Source: Strongyloides papillosus (taxonomy: Eukaryota > Nematoda > Chromadorea > Rhabditida > Strongyloididae). Taken from it: a stretch of DNA of 64,000 bases. The stretch is taken from positions 310,001 through 374,000 of the forward strand of contig SRSI01000043.1 of assembly GCA_005656395.1 (NCBI GenBank), read 5' to 3'. The translations under genes were made by a program, and so were the position numbers. Positions 1 to 12,400 of the stretch are shown one piece after another. Within the stretch, counting starts at the first letter, position 1; each line of letters opens with the position of its first letter. The notes beneath the pieces are model-generated. The model worked only from the letters and a program-made list of their open reading frames with translations, was not told where the DNA came from and searched no databases.

Positions 1-1
1 A

Positions 2-1307
2 AAAGAATGTTTAGAAAAATTTAAGGAGCATTTAAATAACAATTGTTTTAACTGCCTCTTTTGTCGTAAAGAAATAATTGTTAATAATTGTCACCCAATA
101 CATGGTTTCGTTCCAGAGGTAATTATTAATGATTATTATGTTAATCTTATTATTCTAGATTAAGAATAGTGTTACAAAATCAGAAAGCACTTGTAAAAAA
201 TTAAAAGAAAACTTTTCCTTTTCAAAAAATTTCAGTGAGAATATCAATGGAACTATTAAAATTTTTGATGAACACAATGGAAATATTTTAATAGCTGGAG
301 AAATACCATCATTATTTTTTAGTAGTCATTTTATAAAATTAATTGTTACCAATGGAAGAAAAATATATGATATATCAGAATATAAATTAGATATTGAATG
401 TAGCTGTTTATGTTTCAACAAAAGTGAAAATGGTGTTATTGAATTCTGTGTTGGTTATATTAATGGTATAGTCGAATTGTACAGATATAAAGTTTACGGT
501 AATAATTTAAAAGTACTGAATAAAAAAAAATTAATTAATTTCGATTTTATATCAATTTTATTTGGAACGAGAAAAATTAATTCTGTATGTTTTTTATCTA
601 ATGATTCCATTGCACTTTCTGTTGGAAAAGGAATGATACGTAATTGGAATAAGAGAGAAGAATGGTTATCAAAAACGCAAATTATAAATGAATGTCTCGA
701 CGATGAATTTGATAATATTATACAACTGAAAGGGACAAATTGTGATGATTGCCTTGGAATAATGAATAATAAAATTTTTGTATTTAAAAAATATGGTACT
801 TCATATGAACTGGCAAGTGAAACTGACAGTACAATTGTTTCATATTCAATTGATCCAAAATTTTGTGTACTTATTGTTTTATATTCCAACAAAAGCAATT
901 TAATACAAGAACATTCAACATCTCAGTCATTTGCTAAGTATAAAATCATATTTGACAGCAGGCTACAGAAATATTGTGTCGAGAAAATCAGAAAAATTCA
1001 AAATATTAGAAATGAAATTCCAAAATCTTTTGTACCAAGTTTATTTGCTACAGAAAATTCCAATAAACCATTAATATACCATGGAATTTTCGCAAATATT
1101 GAAAATAATAATCTCGAGATTATTTCTTTTAATGATCCAAGAAAATGTGTGGGGTATGAAAATCTTGAAGATACAACTAATTGTCTTGGTGTTACATTTG
1201 TTGGTAGAAAGAATTTTTGTTTTAAAAACAATTCAACAAGAAAAATTGCCATAATATTAAAAAATAGAGTTGTTGTAATGGATATTTCTTATACGGCAAC
1301 CAATTAA
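2..1307 (+). CDS. RING-finger protein, 3' part (5' end outside window)
   Basis: Partial gene with two visible exons, 2..118 and 159..1307, joined in phase across a 40-nt intron (gtaatt...ttctag); about 421 residues are visible. The first exon encodes the second half of a RING finger: a Cys in CLEKF followed by the last zinc-binding pair, FNCLFCRK. The rest is a roughly 380-residue region without cysteine clusters, with alternating beta-like stretches such as GYINGIVELYRY and NRVVVMDISY that could be a degenerate beta-propeller. RING plus a WD40-like C-terminus would resemble RFWD3-type ubiquitin ligases, but the propeller is inference only. A broken paralogue lies just downstream. Start codon and the first RING ligands are off the left edge. 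Confidence 0.6.
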
Positions 1308-1917
1308 AAATCGAACTTTCTTTTCTTGTGCGACTATAAAAAAAACAAGTCATATTTTACAAATGCTGGAACCATCATTAAAAATTACAAAAAAAAAATG
1401 TTTATTTAAATATCATTATAAGTTCTAATAATGGTTGAATTCATAAATGGTAATCATCATGCCTTATTTTTTATTTCAATTTCTTTAAATTTATTATTAA
1501 TAAAAATATTTTAATTTTACCTTAAAATCAATTTATATAATCAAAATTTCTAAAAGTATCATAACATTGTGATAATTCCTTTTTATATCAAAAAGATGAA
1601 ACGTTACTCATTATATTAATGAAAGAACAATAAAACAAAAAATTGAATACAAGTAAGTGTTAAAACTTTTACCTTTGTTAAGGTTACATTTACAAATTTA
1701 AGATAAAATATTATTTTGTTTGCACATAGTTGTAAATCTTTTGATATAGATAGCTAATTCATACCAAATGAAGCATATTCGCTTGATGTAATGATGATTT
1801 TCTCCATGCTACTTATTAGACGAAAGGTAGTTTATCATTATTAACTAACCATTGATAAAATCATAAGACTATAATTTTTTAAGACCTTATTATTAATTAT
1901 AAATATAGCTTTAAAAA
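1308..1917. other. Intergenic, AT-rich
   Basis: No open reading frame or RNA gene recognised between the RING gene and its broken copy. Short poly-A/T tracts only; the first 100-200 bases are presumably the 3' UTR of the upstream gene. Confidence 0.5.
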
Positions 1918-2245
1918 ATGGTAGTTGGGTGTCCAATTTGTTTTGAATCATATACAGACCCTGAAACAGAACATGCTTCATATTTGGCACCATGTAGACA
2001 TGTAATGGGAAAATCATGCATGAAAACATTGAAGGAATATGGATCTAAGGGGTAATTTAATTGTCCCTTTTGTATTAAAGAATTGTTTTTGAGTGGTATC
2101 ATCCAATATATTTTATGCCTGATGAAGTATGTTTTTATTGTATTAAATTTAAATAAATTTTTTTAGTTTTTTCATCTACTTCTAATAGTAAAATTCAAAT
2201 AAAAAATAGTATAGTTAAGAATAAAGGAAAAGGTAATTCTATATA
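1918..2245 (+). pseudogene. Broken tandem copy of the RING-finger gene
   Basis: From ATG 1918 the frame reads MVVGCPICFESY...APCRHVMGKSCM, a RING N-terminal half with C-x2-C and C-x-H ligands. It meets an in-frame TAA at 2053-2055. The same frame then continues as FNCPFCIKEL, the last RING cysteine pair, matching FNCLFCRKEI in the upstream gene. After a frame change, HPIYFMPDE is followed by a gtatgt...ttttag intron at the same place as in the upstream gene (HPIHGFVPE then intron), and then IKNSIVKN matches IKNSVTKS. Stop, frameshift and conserved intron position support a decayed duplicate. A rescue by splicing out the TAA (a gtaatt donor overlaps it) would need an acceptor that also removes the last cysteine pair, so it is unlikely to restore the domain. 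Confidence 0.7.
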
Positions 2246-2405
2246 AGAAGTAGAAATGTCAATTTCTTGAAAAACTGTCCTTACTAATTTGATAGATAAA
2301 AGTAACGGCAATAAAAAACAACCACTTTCCATGGGTAATATAAAAATCAAGGGAAATTGTCAGGAAATAAATTTATCAAATTTTTTTAATAAACTTTAAT
2401 TGTAG

Positions 2406-2758
2406 ATACGAAAGATGACGAAGTATCACTAAATATATCTAATTATCCATACTATCATGGAAAATTGAAACGGGAGGATGCTGATAAATACCTTAATTCA
2501 GAGGCTTTTGTAGGAGATTTTATTTTACTTGACTCAGAAACAAATGTTGGTGATTATTCAATTAGTTTAAAAGGGTGTACGAGAAATAGACATTATTGGA
2601 TTCGTGTTAATAAAGATACTAATGATTATACAATTGGCAAAAAAACATTTAAATCACTGGATTTATTGATAGATTTTTATGAAACCCACCCAATATGCAT
2701 TTGTGAAGAAACAAATAAGAGATTGTATTTAATTAAACCGTTACCTAGTAAATACTAA
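2406..2758 (+). CDS. NCK-like SH2 domain exon, 5' end unresolved
   Basis: The frame after a putative acceptor (ttgtag, ending 2405) encodes about 117 residues that are essentially one SH2 domain: YYHGKLKREDADKYL (alpha A), GDFILLDSE (beta B), DYSISLKG (beta C), HYWIRV (beta D), and YTIGKKTFKSLDLLIDFY then KRLYLIKPL at the end. The YxIGxxxFxSxxxLxxxY and LYLxKPL pattern is closest to the SH2 of NCK adaptors. The FLIRDSE-type motif reads FILLDSE, so the arginine that normally contacts phosphotyrosine is leucine. No upstream SH3 exons were found; a short possible exon ends near 2333 before a gggtaata donor. It could be a gene fragment, a pseudo-exon, or the tail of a chimera with the RING relic just before it. 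Confidence 0.6.
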
Positions 2759-4123
2759 ATACTTATTATATATATTTATTTAAAAATCTCTAGATTATTA
2801 TGTGTAGATTATCTATATTTTTTTACTCATATTGTTTTCAAAATAAATCGTTTATTCGATATTTATTGTGTTTGATTATTTAAATTCATCCAAAAGGATT
2901 GTTTTCATCTTTATTGTTACACTTTTCTATTTATTTTAAATAGCATTTCAACATATTTACTTTGCTGTGAAACAGATTCCAAAAATAACAGACCCAATTT
3001 CTTCATGAATCAATGCGATTCATACTTTCTATAGTAAATATGGTTAAAGCTCTACACTAGCATTATTGGGTTAGTTTGTATTTACCCAATAAAAAAGGGG
3101 AAAATTTTGACAATTATTCAAAAAGTACAAAAAAATTTCCTACAATTTAGAAAAATAAATTATATTCAAATTCTAAAAATATCAAGCGACGACAGAAATG
3201 TTTCAAACGGCTCAAAATATCAGGTTGTTGCATAAATTTTACCATTTTTTTACAAAAATACATATATGATATTTTGAAGAAATCTAACTTTTATATATTT
3301 TTGATACTTTTTGATATCATTCTAATCTTTAAGTCTAACTTATTTTTTTAATATACTATGAAGTGCGTTGTTAGAATTAAATTTCATGCAAAGTTATTAG
3401 GTTTAACCAAAAATCATCCTTCTAAGCAATCTGCTAATAACAATAAGTTTCAAATGTCAGAAGATTCATAATAATAATAACGAAAAATAAAAAATTATTA
3501 TTTAACCACAACAAATATTAATAATAAAAAATATTATTGTAGTATTTTTTTCATTTTGAATTAAAATTTTTAAAAGTTAATTTTTATCATGTAAAAAAAT
3601 GCATATTATTTTATAACTTCGAGAAGTTTGATTTTTAAAGACATTATACGAGAAATTTGGGCTTTCAGACGAAAATAAATTTATAAAGAAATATATTTTT
3701 TATAGTTCAAAACCATTGAAACTTATTGATAGAAATATTGTAATATGTTAATAAATGCCCTCTTAAAAGCATTTCTAATTTTACTTAAAATTATCTTCGA
3801 ATCTGGTATTTAAAAGTGTAATGTAAGGAACAATTTAAATTTTAAGATAAGGATAATGTCATACGAAAAAAGTGGCTTATTTTGATAAATTTTTAACTGT
3901 TTTTTAAATTTAAAAAAAACATTCGAAACTTTTATATCTTTTTAAAATAGTCTATTTTTACTTCAAATATGTTTTTATTATATAAAAGTTTATTTTACAA
4001 CACTTAAGGATATAAACATTAAAAAAGAAGGTGTTACCAACTCTAAAGAAATCTTTATTTTTTAATACTAATAAATATTTTCAATGACATATAATTATTT
4101 TCTCATTTTTAAAATAACTATAT
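2759..4123. other. Intergenic containing an old dispersed repeat
   Basis: No gene recognised. A 37-codon ORF from ATG 3358 has no recognisable domain. Most of the stretch from about 3050 to 3900 is a diverged copy of sequence found inverted in the TIL array (separate entry). The last 120 bases are the 3' flank of the minus-strand gene that ends at 4124. Confidence 0.5.
3050..3900 (+). repeat. Dispersed repeat, copy 1
   Basis: Reads in the same direction as the reverse complement of 57500-58330 and 61020-62100. Matching blocks include CGACGACAG (3188) followed by AAATGTTTCAAAC, TTGTTGCATAAAT, CTTTAAGTCTAACTT (3330) and GAAGTGCG near 3361, and then TTAATAAATG and TTTTACTTAAAATTA near 3750-3800, all in the same order with small indels. 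The family is unnamed and the ends are approximate. It could be an old transposon or a segment copied with a TIL unit. Confidence 0.65.
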
Positions 4124-7100
4124 CTATATTTCATTGACAGTCCTCTCTATATCTCTTAATTCACTACCTTTGTAAAGTTTATCAATATCTTTTAATTGAC
4201 TTATCCATATCTTTTGCAATGGAACACGCCTTATTTTAATATTATCATTCCATTGTATTTTATTTTTATTTTCCCTTTGAAACATTGCTTCCATCTTTTC
4301 AAATGTGGTGTTCTCTTTATCCCATCCCATTAATTGATCTATATCATAAGGTTTCTTGATGAAACGATTCTTTCTATGATATTGATATGAACGTATTTTT
4401 GGTTTAGTTTCGATTTCATTGAAATTAACCAATTCTTGTGTTCTCCTTCTTTGGCCATACCTATTTCGGGGATTATTTGCGTCTTGGGCACGAGCTATTT
4501 TGTTTTGAATCTTTGACAAAACTGGTGACGGTTTTTGTTCAGTACTTTGTGGAATTTTTGCTGTTTCTGGTGTTGTTGTTGTTGGTGGTTTCCAAACTTT
4601 TGGTTCTGGTTTATTTATAACATTTGGTTCTGTTTTATTTATAGCTTTATTCTCATCGTTAGTTACTAATTTTTTAACTGGAAGAGGTTTATTTATTGTT
4701 GATGGTGCCAACATTGTCATGACCTCATCAAGAGCATCAGTATTAACTGGTTTCTTTACAGTAGGTTCAACTTTAATTGTTGGTTTTGTTACTTTTGGTT
4801 TTGGTACCTCCTCTTCTTTCTTTGGTATGATTGGAATATTTGTTTTATTTCCACTTACTTCATTATTAATTTTTGGTTGTACAGTAGGTTTAATTTCATT
4901 ATCAACAATTGGCACTTCTTTCTTAACAATTTTCCTAACAACTCTCTTTCTTTCACTCTCTTTAAAATTCTTCAAACTTTCTTCTTCAGCTTTCTTTTTA
5001 GCCTCTTGAATTTGTTGGATTTTCGTCATTGGTTTCTTCCTACTATTCTCTTCCTCATCTAATCGTTTCTTATCCTCAGCAGCTTTATTTTCCTTCCACT
5101 TCTTAAATTCTTCACCTGCCTTAAGTAACCTCTCAGTATCCGGGTTATTTTTATATTTCTCACTCTCCAACTTCCTCTTAGCATCCTCAGAACTTTCAAA
5201 AAGGCCCTTAGAAGCATCAATGAACTGTGACTGCATCTTATCATTATCATTCCGTATCTGTTTTTTCAACTCCTCCAATTGTTTCTCAAAAGTATCATTA
5301 ATAACCGGTTTTATCAAAGCAGGCAAAGGTTTTTTAATCCTAGGTTCATCTCTTTTAGCTAATACTGAACTTCGTTTATATGTCATAGCCTCAGCCTCGG
5401 CTTGTTTGAATTTTTCCGTCATTGTTGATACAGTACCAAATCCACGTGTTCTTTTCTTTTCAAGTTCATTCTTTTTCTCTTCAGCTTTCCTCCTTTCTAT
5501 TTCGTTCATATTTAGACTTGATTTACGTACATCGGATTTGTCGGGGATAGTTTTTTTGGTTTCTATATTTTCTTGGGTTTTTGGTACTGTTTTTATTTCT
5601 TCTACCTCTTTTTTATTTATTTCATTGAGTTGGGGATTTATTTCAAATTTCATTTCTTTTTTATTTTCTACTTTGGTATCCTCCTTCATTTCAACTTTTT
5701 CTGTCTTAACAGTGGCTGTTTCTAATTTATTTGGTTGTATGACGGCTTTTCTAGCAAAGTCAGTTTTTGGTCTTTCTGTCCTCATTGGGCATGCTCTATC
5801 ATAATAAACACCTTTATTATCGGATATTGGATTGGTAAATGTTGGTTCAAGTTTCAATTCAGCAACCTCAACTGGATGACTTTCCTGGTAGACAAATGAA
5901 CTAGATTCCTCCTCATATTCAGCATCCAATTCAGGTAGGTGATCATGTACGTCAATATTATTATCAACTACAGGAATAGTAAATGTTGGTTCGAGTTTCA
6001 AGGCAGCTGTTGCAATAGGACCTACATTTTCAACAATAAAATCACTTAATTCATGTGAAGGAAGTTCAAAGGCGCTGGATAATTCATCTACTGATTCTGA
6101 TCCAACTTCTGAAGCAGGTTTTGGTGATGCAAAACGTTGGTATGGAGAGACTGATAATCTTTCAACCATATCCTTTTCTTCTTCCTCTTCCTCCATTTCC
6201 TCTTCAGTCATATAAGGAGAAACATCAGGATCATATTCTTGACAATACTCCTCCTCATAACTATACTCTTCCTCTTCATAAGAATACTCCTCATCTTCAT
6301 CCTCTGCTTCCTCTTCCTCATCATAATAATAACTATCACTATCATCTGTAATACTTCCATTTGCTGCCCTATCACACAATGTCAAAGTACATCCAACATC
6401 AACAGTATCATGAAATCTCTCTCCATCATAAGAACCATCAGTGGAATAGTCATCAGCACTAAGATAAATACCATTAGCAGAACTATGTGGTCTAATAGTA
6501 AACTCATTCTCTCCACTATCATCAGATGTAGCTTCCCATTCAGGCATCCCATCATAATGAACAGAAACAGTAAACACCGGTGCCGGTTTAGCCATACTTT
6601 CTCTCATAACTCGTCCTCTGGAATCTGTTCTCGAGGATGGTGGTTCAAGTGGATTAAAGTCAAATGATGAGGAGTAACTTGAAATAGATAACGGAGTAGT
6701 TGAACGAATGTGAAGTGATGATCCGTCAATTGGGTATAAATCACCTTTCGGTGGAGGGTTGTTATTTGACGTTGGTGCCAGAGAAAAGGTGAACGTTTCA
6801 GACATATCAGTGGAATATTCCTTTTCATAATCAGTTAACTCTTCATCATCGTCATATGATTCATCTGTAACTTCCTCGTCGCTGTAAAATTCATCACTCA
6901 ACACTTCATCAACCTCATATTCATGATTAACTTCTTCGTCTTTATTGATTTCGAAACATGAATTCCAGTTGACGTTAGAATTGGGGGAACGTGGTGTTGA
7001 TGGGAGTGATGGTTGGGTGACTAATAATAATGGCGGTTTAATAATTTCTTTATTAATCTCTAAATGTTCATTAATCCTATCTTTTCGTTGTAATCTATTA

Positions 7101-8619
7101 GAATTATCATTTTTAGGTATATCTGGTAAAATAATAGTAGTAGATATAGATGTATCATTATTAACATCCATATTTCTAGATAAAATATTCGTATTTGCCG
7201 TTAATTGATTTGTTGATTTTTGAGTAATAATATCTTCTGCCTTCCTAATTTTTGGGATTAATGTATTTTTCTCTCCATTCAATATTTTTTTATCATTTTG
7301 ATTATGTTGTATAGATTTATTTATTGATAACATATTTTGTTCTTTATCTTTAGATGTAGTGGATAAAGGATAAGAGAATGGCTGTGGTGATTTTGAGCTT
7401 TCATTATTATTTATTTCATTTAATGATTCTTCATTTTTCATTTTTATAGATTTTAATTTTGACAATGCAATTGATTCTTTTTTTACATTATTTATTGCTT
7501 TGTCATTTAATGTACCACTTTTTTTATTTTCTTCTATTTTAGCATTTAATAAAAATTTATCTATAGCTGATGTTGGATTAGATAATAATTTAGGATCAAT
7601 TTTAGGTGGTATAATTTCTAAATCTTTGTACTTTCTATCATATTCCATTTCACTTTCTATATTATCAATAATTTTTCCAACGATTTTTAAATCAACTATC
7701 TCTGATGGTAATGTTTCATTGTCACTCTCTGTAGTAATATCATCTGAAGAATTTGACTTTGACAAGTGTTCTTTGTCGTCATTTGTACTACTATATTTTT
7801 TACATATTTTTTTATAACCTTCATCTACTCGATTGTTGAGATACTCTTTATCATCATAACGTGAGGTAGTTGTGTAATCTCTGGTTTTATAGTTTGAATA
7901 TGATGTTAAACTCGGTGTTCTTGATCTTGTAGTTTGGTAACTTTTATATCCAGACGATGATGTTGATGGTGTGTATGTTGAGGAAGAAGCTGATAATACT
8001 TTATTTCTTATATCGGAATAACTGGAACTTTTTACTGGAGAATAGTTTCTAGAGGAATATAATGATCTTGATATAGATGAGTTATTATTTGATGTATAAG
8101 AATTTGTACTCCTTCCAGTAGGTGGTTTTGCTAATTGTTTTCTATCACCAATTGAGAATGATGTTGACATAATATTACTTCTATCACCTGTTGAATATTT
8201 TTTTAGTGGTGTATACATTTGACCTGTTGATCTTTCTGTGCTCCCTGATCGTACCCTTAATAAGGAATATAAAAATCTTTTTTAATATCAAGAAATTACC
8301 GTATTGAAGAATTGTAGGAAGATGGTGAATATTTATTAGAAGATGAAGTATTGTACATATAAGAAGAAGATGGAGTTTTGTATGGTGAGGTATAGGAATT
8401 AGTAACACTTGAAGCTCTTTCATTTCTGTTAATACTACTACTAAATCTATCATTACTCGATGCTCTACTAGATCTTAACGGAGTATAACTTCTAGAAGAT
8501 ATCTATATAAAAATTATTATTATTATTATTTCATTAAATAAAAAACATACCGAGAGATTCGAATTACTTCCATATTTATTAGCTGTACTAAATCTTGAAT
8601 TTCTCTCATAAGCAGACAT
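4124..8619 (-). CDS. Unrecognised 1467-residue low-complexity acidic/coiled-coil protein
   Basis: Three exons: 8551..8619 (ATG 8619, MSAYERNSRF), 8300..8502 and 4124..8255. The introns are 48 and 44 nt and all phases fit, giving 1467 residues. The first ~230 residues are Ser/Tyr/Arg/Thr-rich, like the basic head of a cytoskeletal protein. The middle is very acidic, with runs of D, E and Y (genomic 6180-6350), and contains two imperfect repeats, ALKLEPTFTIPVVDN and ELKLEPTFTNPISDN (about 5990 and 5845). The C-terminal third is Lys/Glu-rich with likely coiled coil (EKQLEELKKQI..., EAKKKAEEE) and ends in a less biased W-containing tail (WNDNIKIRR, KIWISQL). No enzyme domain, signal peptide or membrane segment is visible. 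A cytoskeletal or muscle scaffold is a guess; I do not recognise the family. Confidence 0.8.
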
Positions 8620-9436
8620 AATATATATTTATTGATATTATTTAGATTTAATATTAAAAATATTTAAAAATAAAATACTTAATATATAGTATTATAATCA
8701 ACAAATTTTGTTACTAGAAACAGTTGGCACCTATGATCAACATATCACCTAGAATTATTATTATCATCCTAACTTTATGAAGTTTTATAAATACATAATA
8801 TCTTTTTGTCTATCTTTATGCTATGACTAATGATAGATCTAAGAGCAGTTGTATAAAATATGTTTTATCTTAACATTATAAACAAAATCAAATTATCATA
8901 TCAAAAATAATAAAACTTGATACTATTATACTTTTATTTTTGACATAATGTATTTTATATGTTTCTTTTTTGAAGGTAAAAGGAATTTTGATATATTTTT
9001 TGATGTAAAAGTGAAATGATACTTAAGTTATATAGTGATATTTAATAATTTTTGATAGAAATAAAGTTTGTACAAATATTGTTTTTATTATTATAATAGT
9101 TATAAAATATTTATTTATTATTTCCACAAATAACATGAAAAACAATTTAGCAATCTATTTAATTCAAAGAACAACCTCATTATGTTATTTAATAATTAAA
9201 AAAAATAAAATTTACAAATATTACAAATCATTATAGATAATTAAAGCTAATAATTCACTTAAATTAAATCCATTAATTTAAATTTATTGTCACTCCACTC
9301 ACAACACCCTCTCACATAAACAAACAAAAATCGCAAGAATTAAACTCTTTATAACGGACAAAAATATTTGCCAAAAATAATACAACAAAATATTATGTAT
9401 AATTTATATAATGATATTAAAATATTATTTATTAAT
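8620..9436. other. Intergenic, AT-rich
   Basis: Separates the start of the acidic-protein gene from the end of zoo-1. Presumably it holds the former's promoter and the latter's 3' UTR. No motif recognised. Confidence 0.4.
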
Positions 9437-12400
9437 TTAAAAATTCATAACTGAAACAGCAACATACTTTTGATTTTTATTTTCAATATTTGTATTCTCT
9501 TTACTTACTTCCAAATTTTTCCATTCCTCACCACAACTACTCTTCAAGACAAAACAGTTAGTTTTTGTAGTTTCGATTGAACCATTTTTCTGATTACTAC
9601 TATCAAAAGTTTTTGGGAATCGTAATTCAACTGGTTTTAGGAATTTTAAGCCTAATGGCCCACACATGACTAATGGACTTAGTAACTTTTCTTTCTCCAG
9701 ATTTATTGGTATTGCATTTGAGGTATCTTTACATATTTTTATATATATCTCTTGATGATGATCTGGTGGAAGAGCTCCGGGTGGGATAACTAACTCCACA
9801 CCACTATCTGGACACACCAATTTACCTCCTTCCGAATCTATCACACTACTTATATGCTCAATAACTGTTGGTTCCATACTTTTTTTACTATTTATCGCCG
9901 AAACCTCAGAGGATGAGGAACTTTTATCGGTACTTGAATCTTTCGTATGATGATGAGTTATATCTATATTGTTTGTCGGTTGTGTTGTTGTGGTATTTGT
10001 GGGTACTCTATTTGTCGGAGATCTAGGATAATTTCTTGTATCTGGTTGTTTTATATAATGATCTTTTCCATCATTCATATTATATGGGGACTTTCGATAG
10101 ATTTGATCACCAAATGTATCTTGTAATACTTGATTTATATCATAACTTCCTTGTTGTACTCTATTTGTATTGTATTTTTCATGATAACTTGTAGCATTAT
10201 GAATCCTCCTAGGCCCTACGACAGGAGCTAGATAAGATTCTGTCTGAGTCCTATACGCTGCTACAGGTGTAATATCTCTCCTATTGATATATTCATTATT
10301 CTTAATAGATCTCTCACGATCTAACATTGGATTACCCCCATAAATACTATAATTAGTATATTCACCCATATTACCGTAATCACCTTTAATTGAATCTACA
10401 TCTTCAGATTCTGCATCATGCCAACCATTCAAAACTAACTCCTCTATTCCTTGGGATGGTTTATGTTCAGGCATCCATACACTTCTATCTTGAAGATGAA
10501 TAATTAATTGTCTTAGTGCTTCAAACCATCCATCTTCTTTTGTGGCATCTAGCGTTGCACTCAACAAATGTCCATGGTATTTCTTTATTTTACTTCCTTG
10601 ATCTATTAGTTTTTTGGAATTCAAATGTATACCACCAGCTCGTGATCGAAGTTCTTTTATTCTACTTCTTGTCTCAACGTCAATTAATATAACGATTGGG
10701 GCGTATTGTGCATAGGATAGTTTTTCAACTGATTCTGGACTGACATTTAATAATGCATGTTTACTTTGGTTAATTAAGGCATCAATATTTGAAAGACGGA
10801 TTTGTTTATCTTCCTCTATACCAGCGAAACAATAACTGTAATTTGTTAATAGTAATTGTCTTGCAATATCAGCTAGGGGTCCATAAAGTATGATTGGTCT
10901 TTTGAATGGTGGTCTTCTTAAGGAAACTCTTTCATATGCCGGTAATATCAAACTATCAGAAGTGTTTTGTCCATTTTCATCTTTTCCTTGTGAATATTTA
11001 CTTTTTTTATTTAATATCTTCTTTCTAAATAACGACTTAGCAAAAGTATTAACTTCCATTTTTTGTTGTTTAGCCAAAACCTCAGCAGTAGCCGCATTTG
11101 GTATAATACCAACTCTCTCTTTATTCTTATCATCCTCATTGGCACTATAAATCCTTGACACTTGCCAAGACCCAATATTACCACCATACAAAGTATCACT
11201 CACATGAAAGATATCCCCATTATCAAATGTCAATTCATTCTTATCATTCCTCTTACTATGTTCAAAATGTGTTCGTATATAAAAACTATCCCCTAATTGA
11301 TTGATTCTAATATTCTCAAACTCATGGGGTAAAAATTCCAACTGAACATGAACATCTTCATTTAAATTCAAAAGATAATTGACTGCATCCTCTCTTGTTA
11401 AACCTCCCATGGGGAAGTTGTTTACTGAAATTATCTTATCTCCTACTCTTATGCCGTGGATGGCAGCTGGTGAACCTTCTTGGATGGCGCTAATCCAGAT
11501 ACCAGCTTGATTACCACCAATTACACGGATACCAAGGTTGTTTCCTGATTTTTTGAATACAACTAGTCTTCTGGTGGATTCTTTACCGTTCGAGAATTGG
11601 GAGACGATGTTTATTGAGGGGGATGAACAATTTGAACGGATAGAATTACCGATAGCCAAACTATTCGTCATTATTGAATCTTTTTTAATGTTATTAGTAT
11701 ATTGTGATGGTGTATAAAAATTTTCATTACCATTATAATTACCATGATCATCAGAGATTTTTTTTGTACTAGCAGAATTTGATGATGATGGTCTCCTTGG
11801 GATGTGACCGTTAATATCTGCTCCATTATCATTAGGTGGATAATAATTAGCCAACATAGGACTAGGTGAATGCCTAGGTGTTCCATTAACAGAACCTAAT
11901 CTTTCATAAACAGTATTTTGTGATGGCCACCTACTACCAGTTGTACCTCTTTTAACATCTCTTTGTACAACTAAACTAAGTTTTTCTTTAGATTTTTGTA
12001 ACATTTTAGTAGCTTCATCAATAGATATATCATCTAATGGTTGTCCATTAATTCTAAGTACAACATCCCCCTCCTTTAATCCAGGGTCTTTTTCGGCTAG
12101 CTTTGGGTTAGTAATCTCCTTAATATAATATTTACAACCTAACACAATCCCGAAATCATCTTTTTTTCTACTTTTCGATAAAGTAAATTTCAACGTTCTT
12201 TGTTCTAACTCAATTAATGGTAAGGGTACTCTTCTTTTAACAATCTAAAAATTTTAATCAAAATAATTAATTAATAATAATTTTTCAATAATATATCATA
12301 TAAATTATTGAACAGAACATACCATTCTTAATTGTGTAGCGTTTTTAATAGTATTAATAGCAGAAATATAGTCAATATTTTTAAAAGATACTCCGTTAAC

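Noticed and set aside
5220..7817. Several long plus-strand ORFs, hydrophobic or Ser/Phe-rich
   Set aside because: They are antisense shadows of the 1467-residue minus-strand gene; the composition (Phe, Leu, Ser runs) is what Lys/Glu/Asp-rich codons give when reversed.
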